A stretch of 37,917 nt of DNA from Nitrosomonadaceae bacterium (lineage in GTDB: Bacteria; Pseudomonadota; Gammaproteobacteria; Burkholderiales; Nitrosomonadaceae), in NCBI GenBank assembly GCA_030646695.1, contig JAUSLF010000059.1, forward strand, positions 1-37,917, read 5' to 3'. How positions within the stretch are numbered: position 1 is the first letter of the stretch; each line of letters begins with the position of its first letter. The notes below the pieces were generated by a model. That model was not told the origin of the DNA. It saw nothing but the letters and a program-made list of their open reading frames with translations, and made no database searches. Shown here piece after piece: positions 27,803 through 35,367 of this stretch. Both the position numbers and the translations under genes were made by a program.

Positions 27803-27828
27803 GTAAATTTCCTGAATGAATAATGGAA

Positions 27829-29133
27829 CTAAAACGGCATACCCATTTGCCGTGCCAGCAGTGTTACCGGATGCAGCACCTCAATCTTTGACCCTGCCTG
27901 CCGCAATGCGCTGGCCATATGCAGTGCACAGCCGACGTTGGAAGTAGCGAGATAATGCCCCTCGCTCTTATCCACTGCGATCATTTTATCATCCAGCAGC
28001 GCCTTTGCCATCTCCGGCTGATCGAGAAAATATGTCCCGGCTGCGCCGCAGCACTGATCATTACCGGCGAGCGGAGCAATGCGCGCATCGGGAATGCGCG
28101 CCAGTAATGCATAAGGCTGCGCTGCACCGCGCAGCACGTTACGCAGGCTGCAGGGCTCATGCACTGTAATTTTGCGTCGCAGCGGTGATATCTTCACGTC
28201 ACTCCATCCTTCCGCCTTCTCCAGGAAGGCGCTGATGTCGATGACCTCAGCGGGAAAACCAAAGGGAGCTTCCGCAAGCTGCACACCACAGCCCGATGCC
28301 GTGCTGATGATTGCGTGCAGGTTCAACCCTGCGAAAGCCGCCATGTTTTCTCGTGCCAATTGCACCGATGTTTGCATATCGCCGCCATGTCGATGCAGTG
28401 CGCCGCAGCAGGTTTGCGCGGGCGGTACATGCACCGTGTAACCCAGGCGGTTGAGCACAAATATGGCTGCATTCAGCGTTGCCGCATCCGCCAGCCGTGC
28501 CACACAACCGAGGAACAGGCCAACTTCACCGCGCGAGTTGCTGCTTGCGGGATAAATCACTTGCCATGATGTGGCTGTTTTGTTGGAGGTGGAACAGGGT
28601 ATGTCGATAAGCGGTAACTGTGCTTCCAGCACGGCAAATTTTGTTTTTCCCAGCAAACCTGATTTTTGCACCCATGCCTGCAGACCGCTGGTCTGGTAAA
28701 GACGCAAGAGCGGGCGCAGCGCATCGAGCCGCGTGGGTTTGGCGATAAATTCCTTCTCCACCAAGGCCCGCAATGCGGATTTTTTCATTCCCGCATCTTG
28801 TCCGGGCAGGGTGGATGATGACTGCGTTATGATGGCGCGAGCCCCGTCAACCAAGTGTCCATAAGCCACATGGTTGGGGCAGACAGCCTCACAGGCGCGG
28901 CAGGTAAGGCAGCGGCCCATGTGCAGGGCAAATCGCGCATTCACCGGAATGCGTCCACTGGCAACACCGCTGATCAAGGCGATACGCCCACGCGGCGAAT
29001 CGGCTTCCGACAGGGTTATGCGGTAAGTTGGGCAATGCGGCAGACACAGGCCGCAGGCAACGCAGCGGTTGGCGTCGGCGAGCAGCGAAGCGGAAGAAAA
29101 ATCAGGCGGGAGATCGGTTGGCTTCGTGATCAT
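27829..29133 (-). CDS. GlcF-like (Fe-S)-binding protein with two CCG domains
   Basis: This protein, about 434 aa, has two [4Fe-4S] motifs near its N-terminus, [14 protein letters not shown] and [14 protein letters not shown], and two CCG (cysteine-rich) domains, with [12 protein letters not shown] and later [11 protein letters not shown]. That is the design of GlcF, of LutA-related proteins and of the HdrD family. These pass electrons from a flavoprotein to quinones or heterodisulfides. GlcD and GlcE subunits are not adjacent, so calling it glycolate oxidase would be unsafe. I chose ATG 29133; GTG 29181 is possible but has no ribosome site either. It is followed by coq7. Confidence 0.82.
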   Translation of the reverse strand: MITKPTDLPPDFSSASLLADANRCVACGLCLPHCPTYRITLSEADSPRGRIALISGVASGRIPVNARFALHMGRCLTCRACEAVCPNHVAYGHLVDGARAIITQSSSTLPGQDAGMKKSALRALVEKEFIAKPTRLDALRPLLRLYQTSGLQAWVQKSGLLGKTKFAVLEAQLPLIDIPCSTSNKTATSWQVIYPASSNSRGEVGLFLGCVARLADAATLNAAIFVLNRLGYTVHVPPAQTCCGALHRHGGDMQTSVQLARENMAAFAGLNLHAIISTASGCGVQLAEAPFGFPAEVIDISAFLEKAEGWSDVKISPLRRKITVHEPCSLRNVLRGAAQPYALLARIPDARIAPLAGNDQCCGAAGTYFLDQPEMAKALLDDKMIAVDKSEGHYLATSNVGCALHMASALRQAGSKIEVLHPVTLLARQMGMPF

Positions 29134-29403
29134 CTCCGGTGTAAAAAAACTGGAAGCAAATTTTACTGGAACTGTAGGCACTGGCAGAGTCTACCCGCTA
29201 AAAGATGGGAAGGGTAGGGTAGGGGGAGCAGCTGCCGCCATTCCAGAATGAAAACCCGGCACCATATGTGATGGTCTCGAGCAAGTTTATCCAGTCGCTA
29301 CAGCGGGAAACCACCCTTGACGAACGAGACGAGCCTGTCTACCATCCAAACTGGGGATTAAGCTGTTTCCCGCATATTTTCTCAATTATTTTAGGAGTTG
29401 GTT
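29134..29403. other. Divergent regulatory gap between GlcF-like and P460 genes
   Basis: No gene is evident in these 270 bases. A 9-bp inverted repeat, GCGGGAAAC (29303-29311) and GTTTCCCGC (29365-29373), lies upstream of the P460 gene with about 53 bp between the arms and could be a pair of regulator sites. I could not identify a convincing promoter. Confidence 0.4.
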
Positions 29404-29997
29404 ATGCTACAGCATCGATTTTTCCAGAAAACACTGTTAGGTGGTATTGCACCGTTACTGCTGTCCGGCATGTTAATCACGCAGGTTACGCCAGCCAGCG
29501 CATCGGATCATGGTCATCATAAGGCCCACGCCAAATTCAATCAGGCGGGAGAGCTGGTTCGACCAGCGAACTTTAGGGAATGGGTTTTCATTGGCGCGCC
29601 GGTGACTCCGAAAGACATGAATAACGGTAAACCAGCATTTCCTGAGTTTCATTATGCCTATATTGATCCTGCGAGCTGGGCGCACTGGAAAAAGACGGGT
29701 GAATTTCGCGAAGGCGCCATAATTGCCAAAGAGTTGGTCAGTGTGGGCTCCAAGTCGGCGGCCAGCGGCAGCGGATATTTCCCAGGTGATTATGGTGGTC
29801 CCGTAGCGGTTTCAGTCAAGGACAGCAAGCGGTTTGCCAAGTCAAACAACTGGGGTTATTTTGTTTTTGGCGACGACAAAGCGCAGAGTGCGGCAGCTGA
29901 CGAAAGCTGTGCTGGTTGCCACAAGACCAACGCTGCGCAGGATATGGTCTTTACCCAGTACTGGGCGCCGTTACGCGCAGCCAGCCCTAAAAAATAA
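29404..29997 (+). CDS. Cytochrome P460 family protein
   Basis: P460 cytochromes are periplasmic heme proteins that oxidise hydroxylamine, in ammonia oxidisers giving N2O or nitrite, with a heme cross-linked to a lysine. The 197-aa product has a signal peptide (about 1-33) and a His-rich mature start (DHGHHKAH). The family pattern continues with FREWVFIGAPVTPKDMNNG, AFPEFHYAYIDPASWAHW, TGEFREGAIIAKELVSVGSK and the heme motif CAGCH (169-173) near the C-terminus, ending FTQYWAPL. Resemblance to Nitrosomonas-type P460 is strong throughout. Lys96 or Lys97 in HWKKTG is a candidate for the cross-link, but I cannot map it with certainty. AGGAG lies 6 nt before ATG 29404. A detoxifying role for hydroxylamine or NO is plausible. 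Confidence 0.9.
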   Translation: MLQHRFFQKTLLGGIAPLLLSGMLITQVTPASASDHGHHKAHAKFNQAGELVRPANFREWVFIGAPVTPKDMNNGKPAFPEFHYAYIDPASWAHWKKTGEFREGAIIAKELVSVGSKSAASGSGYFPGDYGGPVAVSVKDSKRFAKSNNWGYFVFGDDKAQSAAADESCAGCHKTNAAQDMVFTQYWAPLRAASPKK

Positions 29998-30078
29998 ATC
30001 AATTGGCAACGGTAAGTCGGGATAGCGGCACCGCAGAGTGCGGCCCTTGCTTGTCGTTGCGTTCACATTGGATCCGGG

Positions 30079-30654
30079 ATGACAAAAGCAATGACGCATA
30101 ATTACGCAAGTGTGGCCCCGGAGTTACAAATATCGGATTGGCTGAATACATCGCAGCCGCTTACGCTTGCCTCACTCCGCGGCAAGGTGATTGTGTTGCA
30201 TGCCTTTCAAATGCTGTGTCCGGGCTGCGTGCAATTCGGTATTCCGCAAGCGCAGCGGATTTACGAGGAATTTGACCCGAAGCGGATTGCGGTGATCGGT
30301 CTGCATACCGTGTTTGAACATCATGAAGTGATGGGGCCTGATGCGTTGGAGGTATTCGCTTACGAATACCGGCTGCGTTTTCCGATCGGTATTGACAAGT
30401 ATGAAGGCGAGCGGCGCCAAGGCCTGCCACTGACCATGGGTGCATACCAGATGCAGGGAACCCCGACTTTAATTCTGATCGACAAAGCTGGGTGTGTGCG
30501 CTTGCATAAGTTTGGCCATGTGAACGACCTTATGCTTGGATTCTCGATTGGAGCACTGCTTTCTGAAGAAATTGATGGCGCTGCAGAGGCTGCGGCAGCG
30601 ACGCAGGAAAGCACCGCGAATACTGCCTGTGATGCGGATGGATGTGGCGTCTGA
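30079..30654 (+). CDS. Redoxin/peroxiredoxin-like thioredoxin-fold protein
   Basis: This 191-aa protein has a thioredoxin fold of the TlpA/AhpC-like type without a signal peptide, so it should be cytoplasmic. The redox motif is CPGC (Cys47, Cys50) inside VLHAFQMLCPGC, followed by the later cis-proline segment GTPTLILIDKAG. An insertion (GLHTVFEHHEVMGPDALEVF) is typical of redoxin-like proteins rather than classical thioredoxin. The last twenty or so residues carry two more cysteines (CDADGCGV), which could form a second redox site. Start ATG 30079 or 30091. It follows P460 by 81 nt and may belong to the same stress response, which is only inferred. Confidence 0.82.
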   Translation: MTKAMTHNYASVAPELQISDWLNTSQPLTLASLRGKVIVLHAFQMLCPGCVQFGIPQAQRIYEEFDPKRIAVIGLHTVFEHHEVMGPDALEVFAYEYRLRFPIGIDKYEGERRQGLPLTMGAYQMQGTPTLILIDKAGCVRLHKFGHVNDLMLGFSIGALLSEEIDGAAEAAAATQESTANTACDADGCGV

Positions 30655-30670
30655 TCAGAGGTCCAATTTT

Positions 30671-32110
30671 TCAGCGCCCATAAACATCCTCAAAACGCAC
30701 AATGTCATCTTCGCCCAGATACGAGCCCGATTGCACCTCGATCATCTCGAGCGGCACACAGCCGGGGTTCTCCAGGCGGTGACGGGTGCCGAGCGGGATG
30801 AAGGTGGATTCGTTTTCAGATACCAGATAGCTCGTTTCACCACGTGTCACTTGCGCCGTGCCGCGCACTACAATCCAGTGTTCAGCCCGATGGTGATGCA
30901 TTTGCAGGGATAGCGCAGCACCTGGCTTGACGACAATGCGCTTCACCTGGAAGCGTTCGCCGGCGTCCACGCCATCGTACCAACCCCACGGGCGGAATAC
31001 CTTGCGATGCAGCTGTCCTTCCGGTCTGCCCTCGCGCTTGAGACTGTCGACAATTTTTTTTACATCCTGTGTCTTATTCTTGTGGACGACCAGGATGGCA
31101 TCTGGTGTTTCAACTACCACCACATCCTCTACCCCCACGCAAGCCACTAGGCGGCCTCCCGACATGACCAGCGTGTTACGGCAGTCGTGCAACAGCACAT
31201 CGCCCTGTGACACATTGCCCTCACCATCTTTAGGTAACACCTGCCACAAGGAGTCCCATGCACCAACATCAGACCAGCCAGCCGCGAGCGGAATTACTAC
31301 TCCCGACGGCAATGTGTTGTCACCGGCGGCAATGCGCTCCATCACCGCATAGTCGATCGAATCGCTTGGGCACTGTGCAAACGCTTCCTTGTTTACGCGC
31401 AAAAACTCGCCATCGGCCGAGCCCTGATCCCAAGCTGTGCGGCAAGCCGCCAGGATATCTTTGCGGCAGATAGCAATGGCTGCCAGCCACACCGAGGCGC
31501 GCAGCATAAACAGACCGCTGTTCCACAGGTAGCTGCCATCATCAAGATAAGCTTGTGCTGTAGCGAGATCCGGTTTTTCCACAAAACGTGTGATATGGCA
31601 AGCTCCGCCTTCCCCGAACGCCGCACCGGACTGGATATAGCCAAAGCCCGTTTCTGGAGAATCCGGCGTGATGCCAAAAGTGACGACCGCACCCTCTGTC
31701 GCCAGCGCCACACCCTTGCGCACCACCGTCTGAAAAGCCGCAGTATCCAGGATTACATGATCCGCCGGCATCACCAGCAGAATCGGGTCGCCTCCCTCGC
31801 GCATCGCTGCCAGAGCAGCAAGAGTGAGTGCCGGAGCCGTGTTGCGTCCGATCGGTTCGAGCAGGATCGTGCCCGCTTTGTCCATCAGTCGCAGTTGTTC
31901 GGCAATCACGAAGCGGTATTCTTCATTGCAAACTACCATTGGCGCTTCGAGCCGTATGCCCGTAAGCCCCTCGATACGGCGGATAGTGGCCTGCAACAGA
32001 GAGTCTTCACCAATCAGCGGCAACAACTGTTTGGGATACTTCTCGCGCGAGAGTGGCCACAAGCGGGTACCGGAACCACCGGAGAGAACGACAGGAATCA
32101 ATGTTTGCAT
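30671..32110 (-). CDS. manC: Mannose-1-phosphate guanylyltransferase/mannose-6-phosphate isomerase
   Basis: This bifunctional 479-aa enzyme makes GDP-mannose for polysaccharide synthesis. The N-terminal nucleotidyltransferase domain (about 1-280) has LSGGSGTRLWPLSREKYPK, the diagnostic pyrophosphorylase motif, and FVEKPDLATA. The C-terminal cupin of the type II PMI class (about 345-470) shows RPWGWYDGVDAGERFQVKRI and LQMHHHRAEHWIVVRG, which supply the metal and sugar sites. It is alone on the minus strand, convergent with the redoxin gene with a gap of 16 nt. A use in capsule, O-antigen or exopolysaccharide synthesis is likely, but no such cluster is in the window. Confidence 0.95.
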   Translation of the reverse strand: MQTLIPVVLSGGSGTRLWPLSREKYPKQLLPLIGEDSLLQATIRRIEGLTGIRLEAPMVVCNEEYRFVIAEQLRLMDKAGTILLEPIGRNTAPALTLAALAAMREGGDPILLVMPADHVILDTAAFQTVVRKGVALATEGAVVTFGITPDSPETGFGYIQSGAAFGEGGACHITRFVEKPDLATAQAYLDDGSYLWNSGLFMLRASVWLAAIAICRKDILAACRTAWDQGSADGEFLRVNKEAFAQCPSDSIDYAVMERIAAGDNTLPSGVVIPLAAGWSDVGAWDSLWQVLPKDGEGNVSQGDVLLHDCRNTLVMSGGRLVACVGVEDVVVVETPDAILVVHKNKTQDVKKIVDSLKREGRPEGQLHRKVFRPWGWYDGVDAGERFQVKRIVVKPGAALSLQMHHHRAEHWIVVRGTAQVTRGETSYLVSENESTFIPLGTRHRLENPGCVPLEMIEVQSGSYLGEDDIVRFEDVYGR

Positions 32111-32256
32111 GGGTTTCCTAATGTGAGCGATGAATCATATCTGTTTTAACCAGTGGCTTAATCGATCTTCAGTGGGTGAAATTCTACCATTTTAGTATTC
32201 ACAGCAAGGCCATCCGCTTAACTCTCTTTGAGGCAATTGGAGCATCCTTCCACATG

Positions 32257-32285
32257 TTCCAATGAATTTGGTGCTGTGTTAGAAT
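32257..32285 (+). promoter_or_regulatory. Possible promoter of tRNA-Phe
   Basis: TAGAAT (32280-32285) is a fair -10 box followed by a GC-rich discriminator (TGCGCGCTCCC), as usual for stringently controlled stable RNA genes. The -35 position, TTCCAA at 17 bp spacing, is weak. The start would be near 32292, about 65 nt before the tRNA. Confidence 0.35.
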
Positions 32286-32355
32286 TGCGCGCTCCCAATT
32301 GGCTAGCGTATAGGCAGCCCTGTTGTGTATGCAAGGATGCGACAGCTTCACAAAA

Positions 32356-32431
<76 letters not shown>

Positions 32432-32438
32432 TTAAAAC

Positions 32439-32474
32439 AATGACTTAGGTGTAAAAACCTAGGTCATTTTTCTT
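32439..32474 (+). terminator. Intrinsic terminator downstream of tRNA-Phe
   Basis: AATGACTTAGGT (32439-32450) pairs with ACCTAGGTCATT (32457-32468) with one G-T pair across a 6-nt loop, followed by TTTCTTTC. It lies 8 nt after the CCA of the tRNA. It should end the tRNA transcript and, as it is next to the attachment site, may belong to the island. Confidence 0.8.
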
Positions 32475-32487
32475 TCATGGGACGATA

Positions 32488-32636
32488 GCGGGACATTTCA
32501 AAAAAGAAACCGGATTATTTCCGCTCAGTGTTTAACTGATGATTGCGCCTAGATACGAGGTTTTTAGAAAGCAAATGTCCCGCCAGTGTCTTTTTGATAA
32601 ATCCAGTCAAACAAATCACATATATAACAATGTGAT
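32488..32636. promoter_or_regulatory. Inverted repeats between att side and integrase gene
   Basis: The region from 32475 to 32734 is AT-rich and has no gene. It holds an 11-bp perfect inverted repeat, GCGGGACATTT (32488-32498) and AAATGTCCCGC (32573-32583), and a second palindrome, ATCACAT-N8-ATGTGAT (32615-32636). They could be arm-type integrase/excisionase sites and an operator for the integrase gene. Function is inferred from position only. Confidence 0.45.
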
Positions 32637-32734
32637 AAATTATTCGATATTCAGATTATCTATCCTGTGTTGCTATTTTTCCCGCTTTGTTTTAGAGTGT
32701 GCGCAAGTATTCCGTTGCACTCAAAGGGTAAATC

Positions 32735-33841
32735 ATGGCAACTATCGAAAAGCGCAAACTTGATGACGGTACGACCAGCTACAGGGTGAAGGTTCGCCTG
32801 AAAGGCCACGCGCCTGAGAGTGCGACCTTTTCACGTCTGACCGATGCGCGGGAGTGGGTACAGAAAACCGAGTCCGACATTAAAGCAGGCCGCCACTTTG
32901 GGGCAAGCAAGCGGCACACCCTAAGTGAGTTGATAGACTCTTACGAAAAGAGCGCACAGCACAAGGAATTGAAATCAGCCGCAGAGATGCGCACCCGCCT
33001 TGACTGGTGGCGCAAGCAGTATGGCGAAAAGCTATTGCAGGAAATCACACCTGCCCTAGTTGCCCAAGGCCGTGATGCCCTGACCAATGAAAACCTGACA
33101 GTTCGCCGCCGTGGTGATGATGGGGTTGTGTCGCGTGTACCGCTTGAGAAAAAGCGTAGCGGCGCAACAGCGAATCGTTTTCTTGCTGCGCTATCTAGTG
33201 TCTGTGGTTATGGCGTGAAAGAATTGGGCTGGCTTGAGCGTAACCCGGTAGAGCGCGTTTCCAAGCCGAAAGAAAATAAAGGCCGGGTGCGTTTCCTTGA
33301 TGATGCCGAACTGCCCCGTTTCCTCGCCGCCTGCCGTAAGCATCCTGACCTTTATCTGGCCGTGCTGCTATCGCTTACCACTGGCGGGAGACAGTCAGAA
33401 GTGATGGGGTTGCGCTGGGGGCAGATTGACCTCAAGACAGGCCGTGCAACGCTCTACGCTGGCACAACAAAGAACGATGACATGCGAGTATTGCCACTGG
33501 TGGGAGAAGCCTTCACGCTGCTACAGGAACGTGCCAAGGTGCGGAGTCTGACCGATGACCGGATATTCCCGGCAACCAGCAAGGCTAAAAAAATAGCTTT
33601 CATAACATTAAGAAATCCATTTATTGCCGCCATGAAAGAAGCGGACATTAAAGACTTTCACTGGCATGACCTGCGCCATACCTGTGCGTCATACCTGATG
33701 ATGAACGGCGTATCGTCGCTGGAAATATCGAAGGTGCTAGGACACCGCACAATGGCGATGGTGAGCCGTTATGCCCACCTTGCGCCTGCCCGCGTATCAG
33801 ACATAGGCAATGCACTGGCGCAGAAAATGGGGGTGATGTGA
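32735..33841 (+). CDS. Tyrosine-type site-specific integrase of the island
   Basis: This 368-aa tyrosine recombinase has an N-terminal arm-binding domain (about 1-60, MATIEKRKLDDGTTSYRVKV), a core-binding SAM-like domain (about 65-175) and the catalytic domain (about 190-365). All active-site residues are in place: Arg219 in TTGGRQSEV, Lys246 in TKNDDMR, His311 and Arg314 in HDLRHTCASY, His337 in LGHRTM and Tyr346 in SRYAHL. It begins about 300 bp after tRNA-Phe and reads away from it, the usual layout for an island inserted in the tRNA 3' end. The stop overlaps the next gene's start (TGATG), so they are coupled. Confidence 0.95.
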   Translation: MATIEKRKLDDGTTSYRVKVRLKGHAPESATFSRLTDAREWVQKTESDIKAGRHFGASKRHTLSELIDSYEKSAQHKELKSAAEMRTRLDWWRKQYGEKLLQEITPALVAQGRDALTNENLTVRRRGDDGVVSRVPLEKKRSGATANRFLAALSSVCGYGVKELGWLERNPVERVSKPKENKGRVRFLDDAELPRFLAACRKHPDLYLAVLLSLTTGGRQSEVMGLRWGQIDLKTGRATLYAGTTKNDDMRVLPLVGEAFTLLQERAKVRSLTDDRIFPATSKAKKIAFITLRNPFIAAMKEADIKDFHWHDLRHTCASYLMMNGVSSLEISKVLGHRTMAMVSRYAHLAPARVSDIGNALAQKMGVM

Positions 33842-34527
33842 TGAACAGAATTCAGTTAGCGAAATTGCGGGATATAGCAATCGAGTATTTGCCCGCTGCG
33901 CAACAATACCGCGAAGAGGTGAAAGCCCGCCCCACCGAAGACCGAGAATCACAAGGTTATGCGTGGGCATTGTGGCGCATAGCTGATGAAACTATTGCGA
34001 GACACGAAGCAACAGGCGAAGAGCTTGCCGCCGCTTGTGTGCTTCTCGGTATTACGAGCTATGAATTGTACGACCCAAGCGACATAGCATCGGCCAGTCT
34101 CTACAAAGCACGCGGCATAGACACTGACCCGAAAAAGATGCGTGATGCGATGCGGCAGGGGATTATGAATGCTGCCAAAACGCTGGCCAATGTAACAGGC
34201 CGGGATATACCGCTTGTTGACCCCTTGGTGTATTTTGTTGACCCTGTAATACCTGATGATGCACTCGCCGCCGTAGAGCAAGCCGCGACTGATGGTGAGC
34301 GCATACCAGTAGCGAAACAACAAGACAAAGTAATCCTGGACTGGCTGGCATTGAATAAATACGACCCGCTGAAAATTCCTGTACGACCATTGGGCGGGGC
34401 TGGTATTAGAAAAGAATGCGGTGATGCACTTCGCGAAAAGTACAAAAAATTGTTTCAGTCGAAAAAGGTATTCGACACGGCGTGGCAAAGGCTTCGTGAC
34501 AATAGCCAGATGAAAGACGCAGAGTAA
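33841..34527 (+). CDS. Unrecognised protein coupled to the integrase
   Basis: I do not recognise this 228-aa protein. It starts in a TGATG overlap with the integrase stop. The N-terminal half looks helical and charged (IQLAKLRDIAIEYLPAAQQY, then REEVKARPTEDRESQGYAWA), with a DET-like stretch RIADETIARHEATGEELAAA. The C-terminal part has a basic region around KIPVRPLGGAGIRKECGDAL, then REKYKKLFQSKKVFDTAWQR, which has the spacing of a helix-turn-helix and may bind DNA. Given the coupling to the integrase, it may assist recombination or element control; this is inference. Its codon and base use look more AT-rich than the flanking chromosome, but I did not compute this. Confidence 0.8.
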   Translation: MNRIQLAKLRDIAIEYLPAAQQYREEVKARPTEDRESQGYAWALWRIADETIARHEATGEELAAACVLLGITSYELYDPSDIASASLYKARGIDTDPKKMRDAMRQGIMNAAKTLANVTGRDIPLVDPLVYFVDPVIPDDALAAVEQAATDGERIPVAKQQDKVILDWLALNKYDPLKIPVRPLGGAGIRKECGDALREKYKKLFQSKKVFDTAWQRLRDNSQMKDAE

Positions 34528-34599
34528 TACCGCCCCCCCTCACCCACCCATAAAATTGGGGAGTGTGGGAGGGTTGACGGGAGAGTTAGTCTAAAAAAT

Positions 34600-34644
34600 A
34601 TAGTCCCTAACACTGCAAAGTTAGCAGGGTTAAACAAGGACTAT
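34600..34644 (+). promoter_or_regulatory. Leader hairpin over the ribosome binding site of the Xis-like gene
   Basis: ATAGTCC (34600-34606) can pair with GGACTAT (34638-34644), and CTAAC (34607-34611) with GTTAG (34620-34624) inside it. The Shine-Dalgarno sequence AAGGA (34636-34640) is partly buried in the outer stem, 8 nt before the ATG at 34649. This could hold translation low, as fits an excisionase-like gene. Only the pairing is seen. Confidence 0.5.
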
Positions 34645-34648
34645 CAAA

Positions 34649-34932
34649 ATGACTAACAAACTCCAAAATCAGGCAATCGCTAACCAATTGGTTGCGGCAC
34701 ACAATCTGCCAAAACTGGCAACTGTAAAGACTCTTCCGAACTGCTTCCCGCTGCTGGGACTGACCGCCGCCGCAATTCACGGGCATATTTCAAATCTCAA
34801 GACCGCTTCGACAGCAAAGGCCGCAAGATTGCAGGCAACGGACTGGGCGCGACTGGCGCTATCATTCGCCGTGGCCGTAAAGTCTTAATTGATGTTGACC
34901 GCTATGGCGCGTGGCTGACAGGGGGTGCCTAA
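34649..34932 (+). pseudogene. AlpA/excisionase-like DNA-binding gene split by a -1 frameshift
   Basis: The first frame encodes MTNKLQNQAIANQLVAAHNL followed by PKLATVKTLPNCFPLLGLTAAA and then loses sense. The second frame, shifted by -1, gives FKSQDRFDSKGRKIAGNGLG, then ATGAIIRRGRKVLIDVDRYG and the end AWLTGGA with a stop at 34930. The joint is near ATATTTC (about 34785-34792): one extra T would restore a single protein of about 94 aa. The second half (RRGRKVLIDVDRY) is the typical ending of AlpA-like or island-borne excisionase-type winged-helix proteins. It may be a true frameshift, a sequence error or recoding, but I see no canonical slippery heptamer. It lies directly before the next gene, sharing its ribosome site region. 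Confidence 0.65.
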
Positions 34933-34933
34933 A

Positions 34934-35284
34934 ATGGAAAAAGGCCAACTCCCAATATTTGCAGAATTGACCCTTGCTGACACCGAGGATTCTATAGCAA
35001 AAACCGCCGGTAAATTCACTGGTACCGATAACCCGCGACATTTGCGCGTCATTAATTCCCTGCTGGTTCGACCACGGAAGCGGGAAGAAATTGACCGCAT
35101 TGCGGGCGCATCAAACGGCCCGGAGCTGATAGCAGAATTGCGCCGCCGTGGATTGCGTACCCCATGCCAACGAACACCCGGCATAGACCGCGATGGATGC
35201 CCTATCAAGTTTGGCGTCTACGAGTTTGACAGCGACGACCGCCGAAAATTGAACGCATGGCTGCGACTGCGGGATGCAGCGTGA
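34934..35284 (+). CDS. Winged-helix-like island protein of unknown function
   Basis: The 116-aa product is basic and has a helix-turn-helix-like stretch NSLLVRPRKREEIDRIAGAS, then NGPELIAELRRRGLRTPCQR, as in small winged-helix proteins of mobile elements. The ending is FGVYEFDSDDRRKLNAWLRLR. I do not know a function. ATG 34934 has GGGGGTG 7 nt upstream and starts just after the stop of the frameshifted gene. Its stop overlaps the GTG of a tiny hydrophobic frame (35281). It may be a DNA-binding regulator of the island. Confidence 0.72.
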   Translation: MEKGQLPIFAELTLADTEDSIAKTAGKFTGTDNPRHLRVINSLLVRPRKREEIDRIAGASNGPELIAELRRRGLRTPCQRTPGIDRDGCPIKFGVYEFDSDDRRKLNAWLRLRDAA

Positions 35285-35367
35285 TAAGCCGCATCATGGC
35301 AACGGTGCATCCTGACTGCGCATTACTGGCCGCGCTGCTGTGCCTGCTATTGTGGGGGTGCGCATGA
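35281..35367 (+). CDS. Tiny hydrophobic protein frame (28 aa)
   Basis: GTG at 35281 overlaps the stop of the previous gene, and the TGA at 35365 overlaps the next ATG as ATGA. The encoded 28 residues end in a single hydrophobic segment (ALLAALLCLLLWGCA), so it could be a small membrane peptide, or a frame used only for translational coupling. A shorter version starts at ATG 35296. No homologue is known to me and chance is possible. Confidence 0.35.
   Translation: MISRIMATVHPDCALLAALLCLLLWGCA

Noticed and set aside
32539..32763. Plus-strand frame upstream of the integrase
   Set aside because: It runs into the integrase start in another frame, has no ribosome site, and lies over the inverted repeats of the regulatory region.
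34535..34580. C-rich and G-rich stretches after the 228-aa gene as a terminator
   Set aside because: Pairing of CCTCACCCACCC with the later GGGGAGTGTGGGAGG is imperfect and no T-run follows.
34785..34792. Programmed -1 frameshift in the excisionase-like gene
   Set aside because: The zero-frame sequence does not fit the X-XXY-YYZ slippery pattern and no downstream stimulator stands out, so mutation or sequence error is more likely; recorded as a finding only with this caveat.
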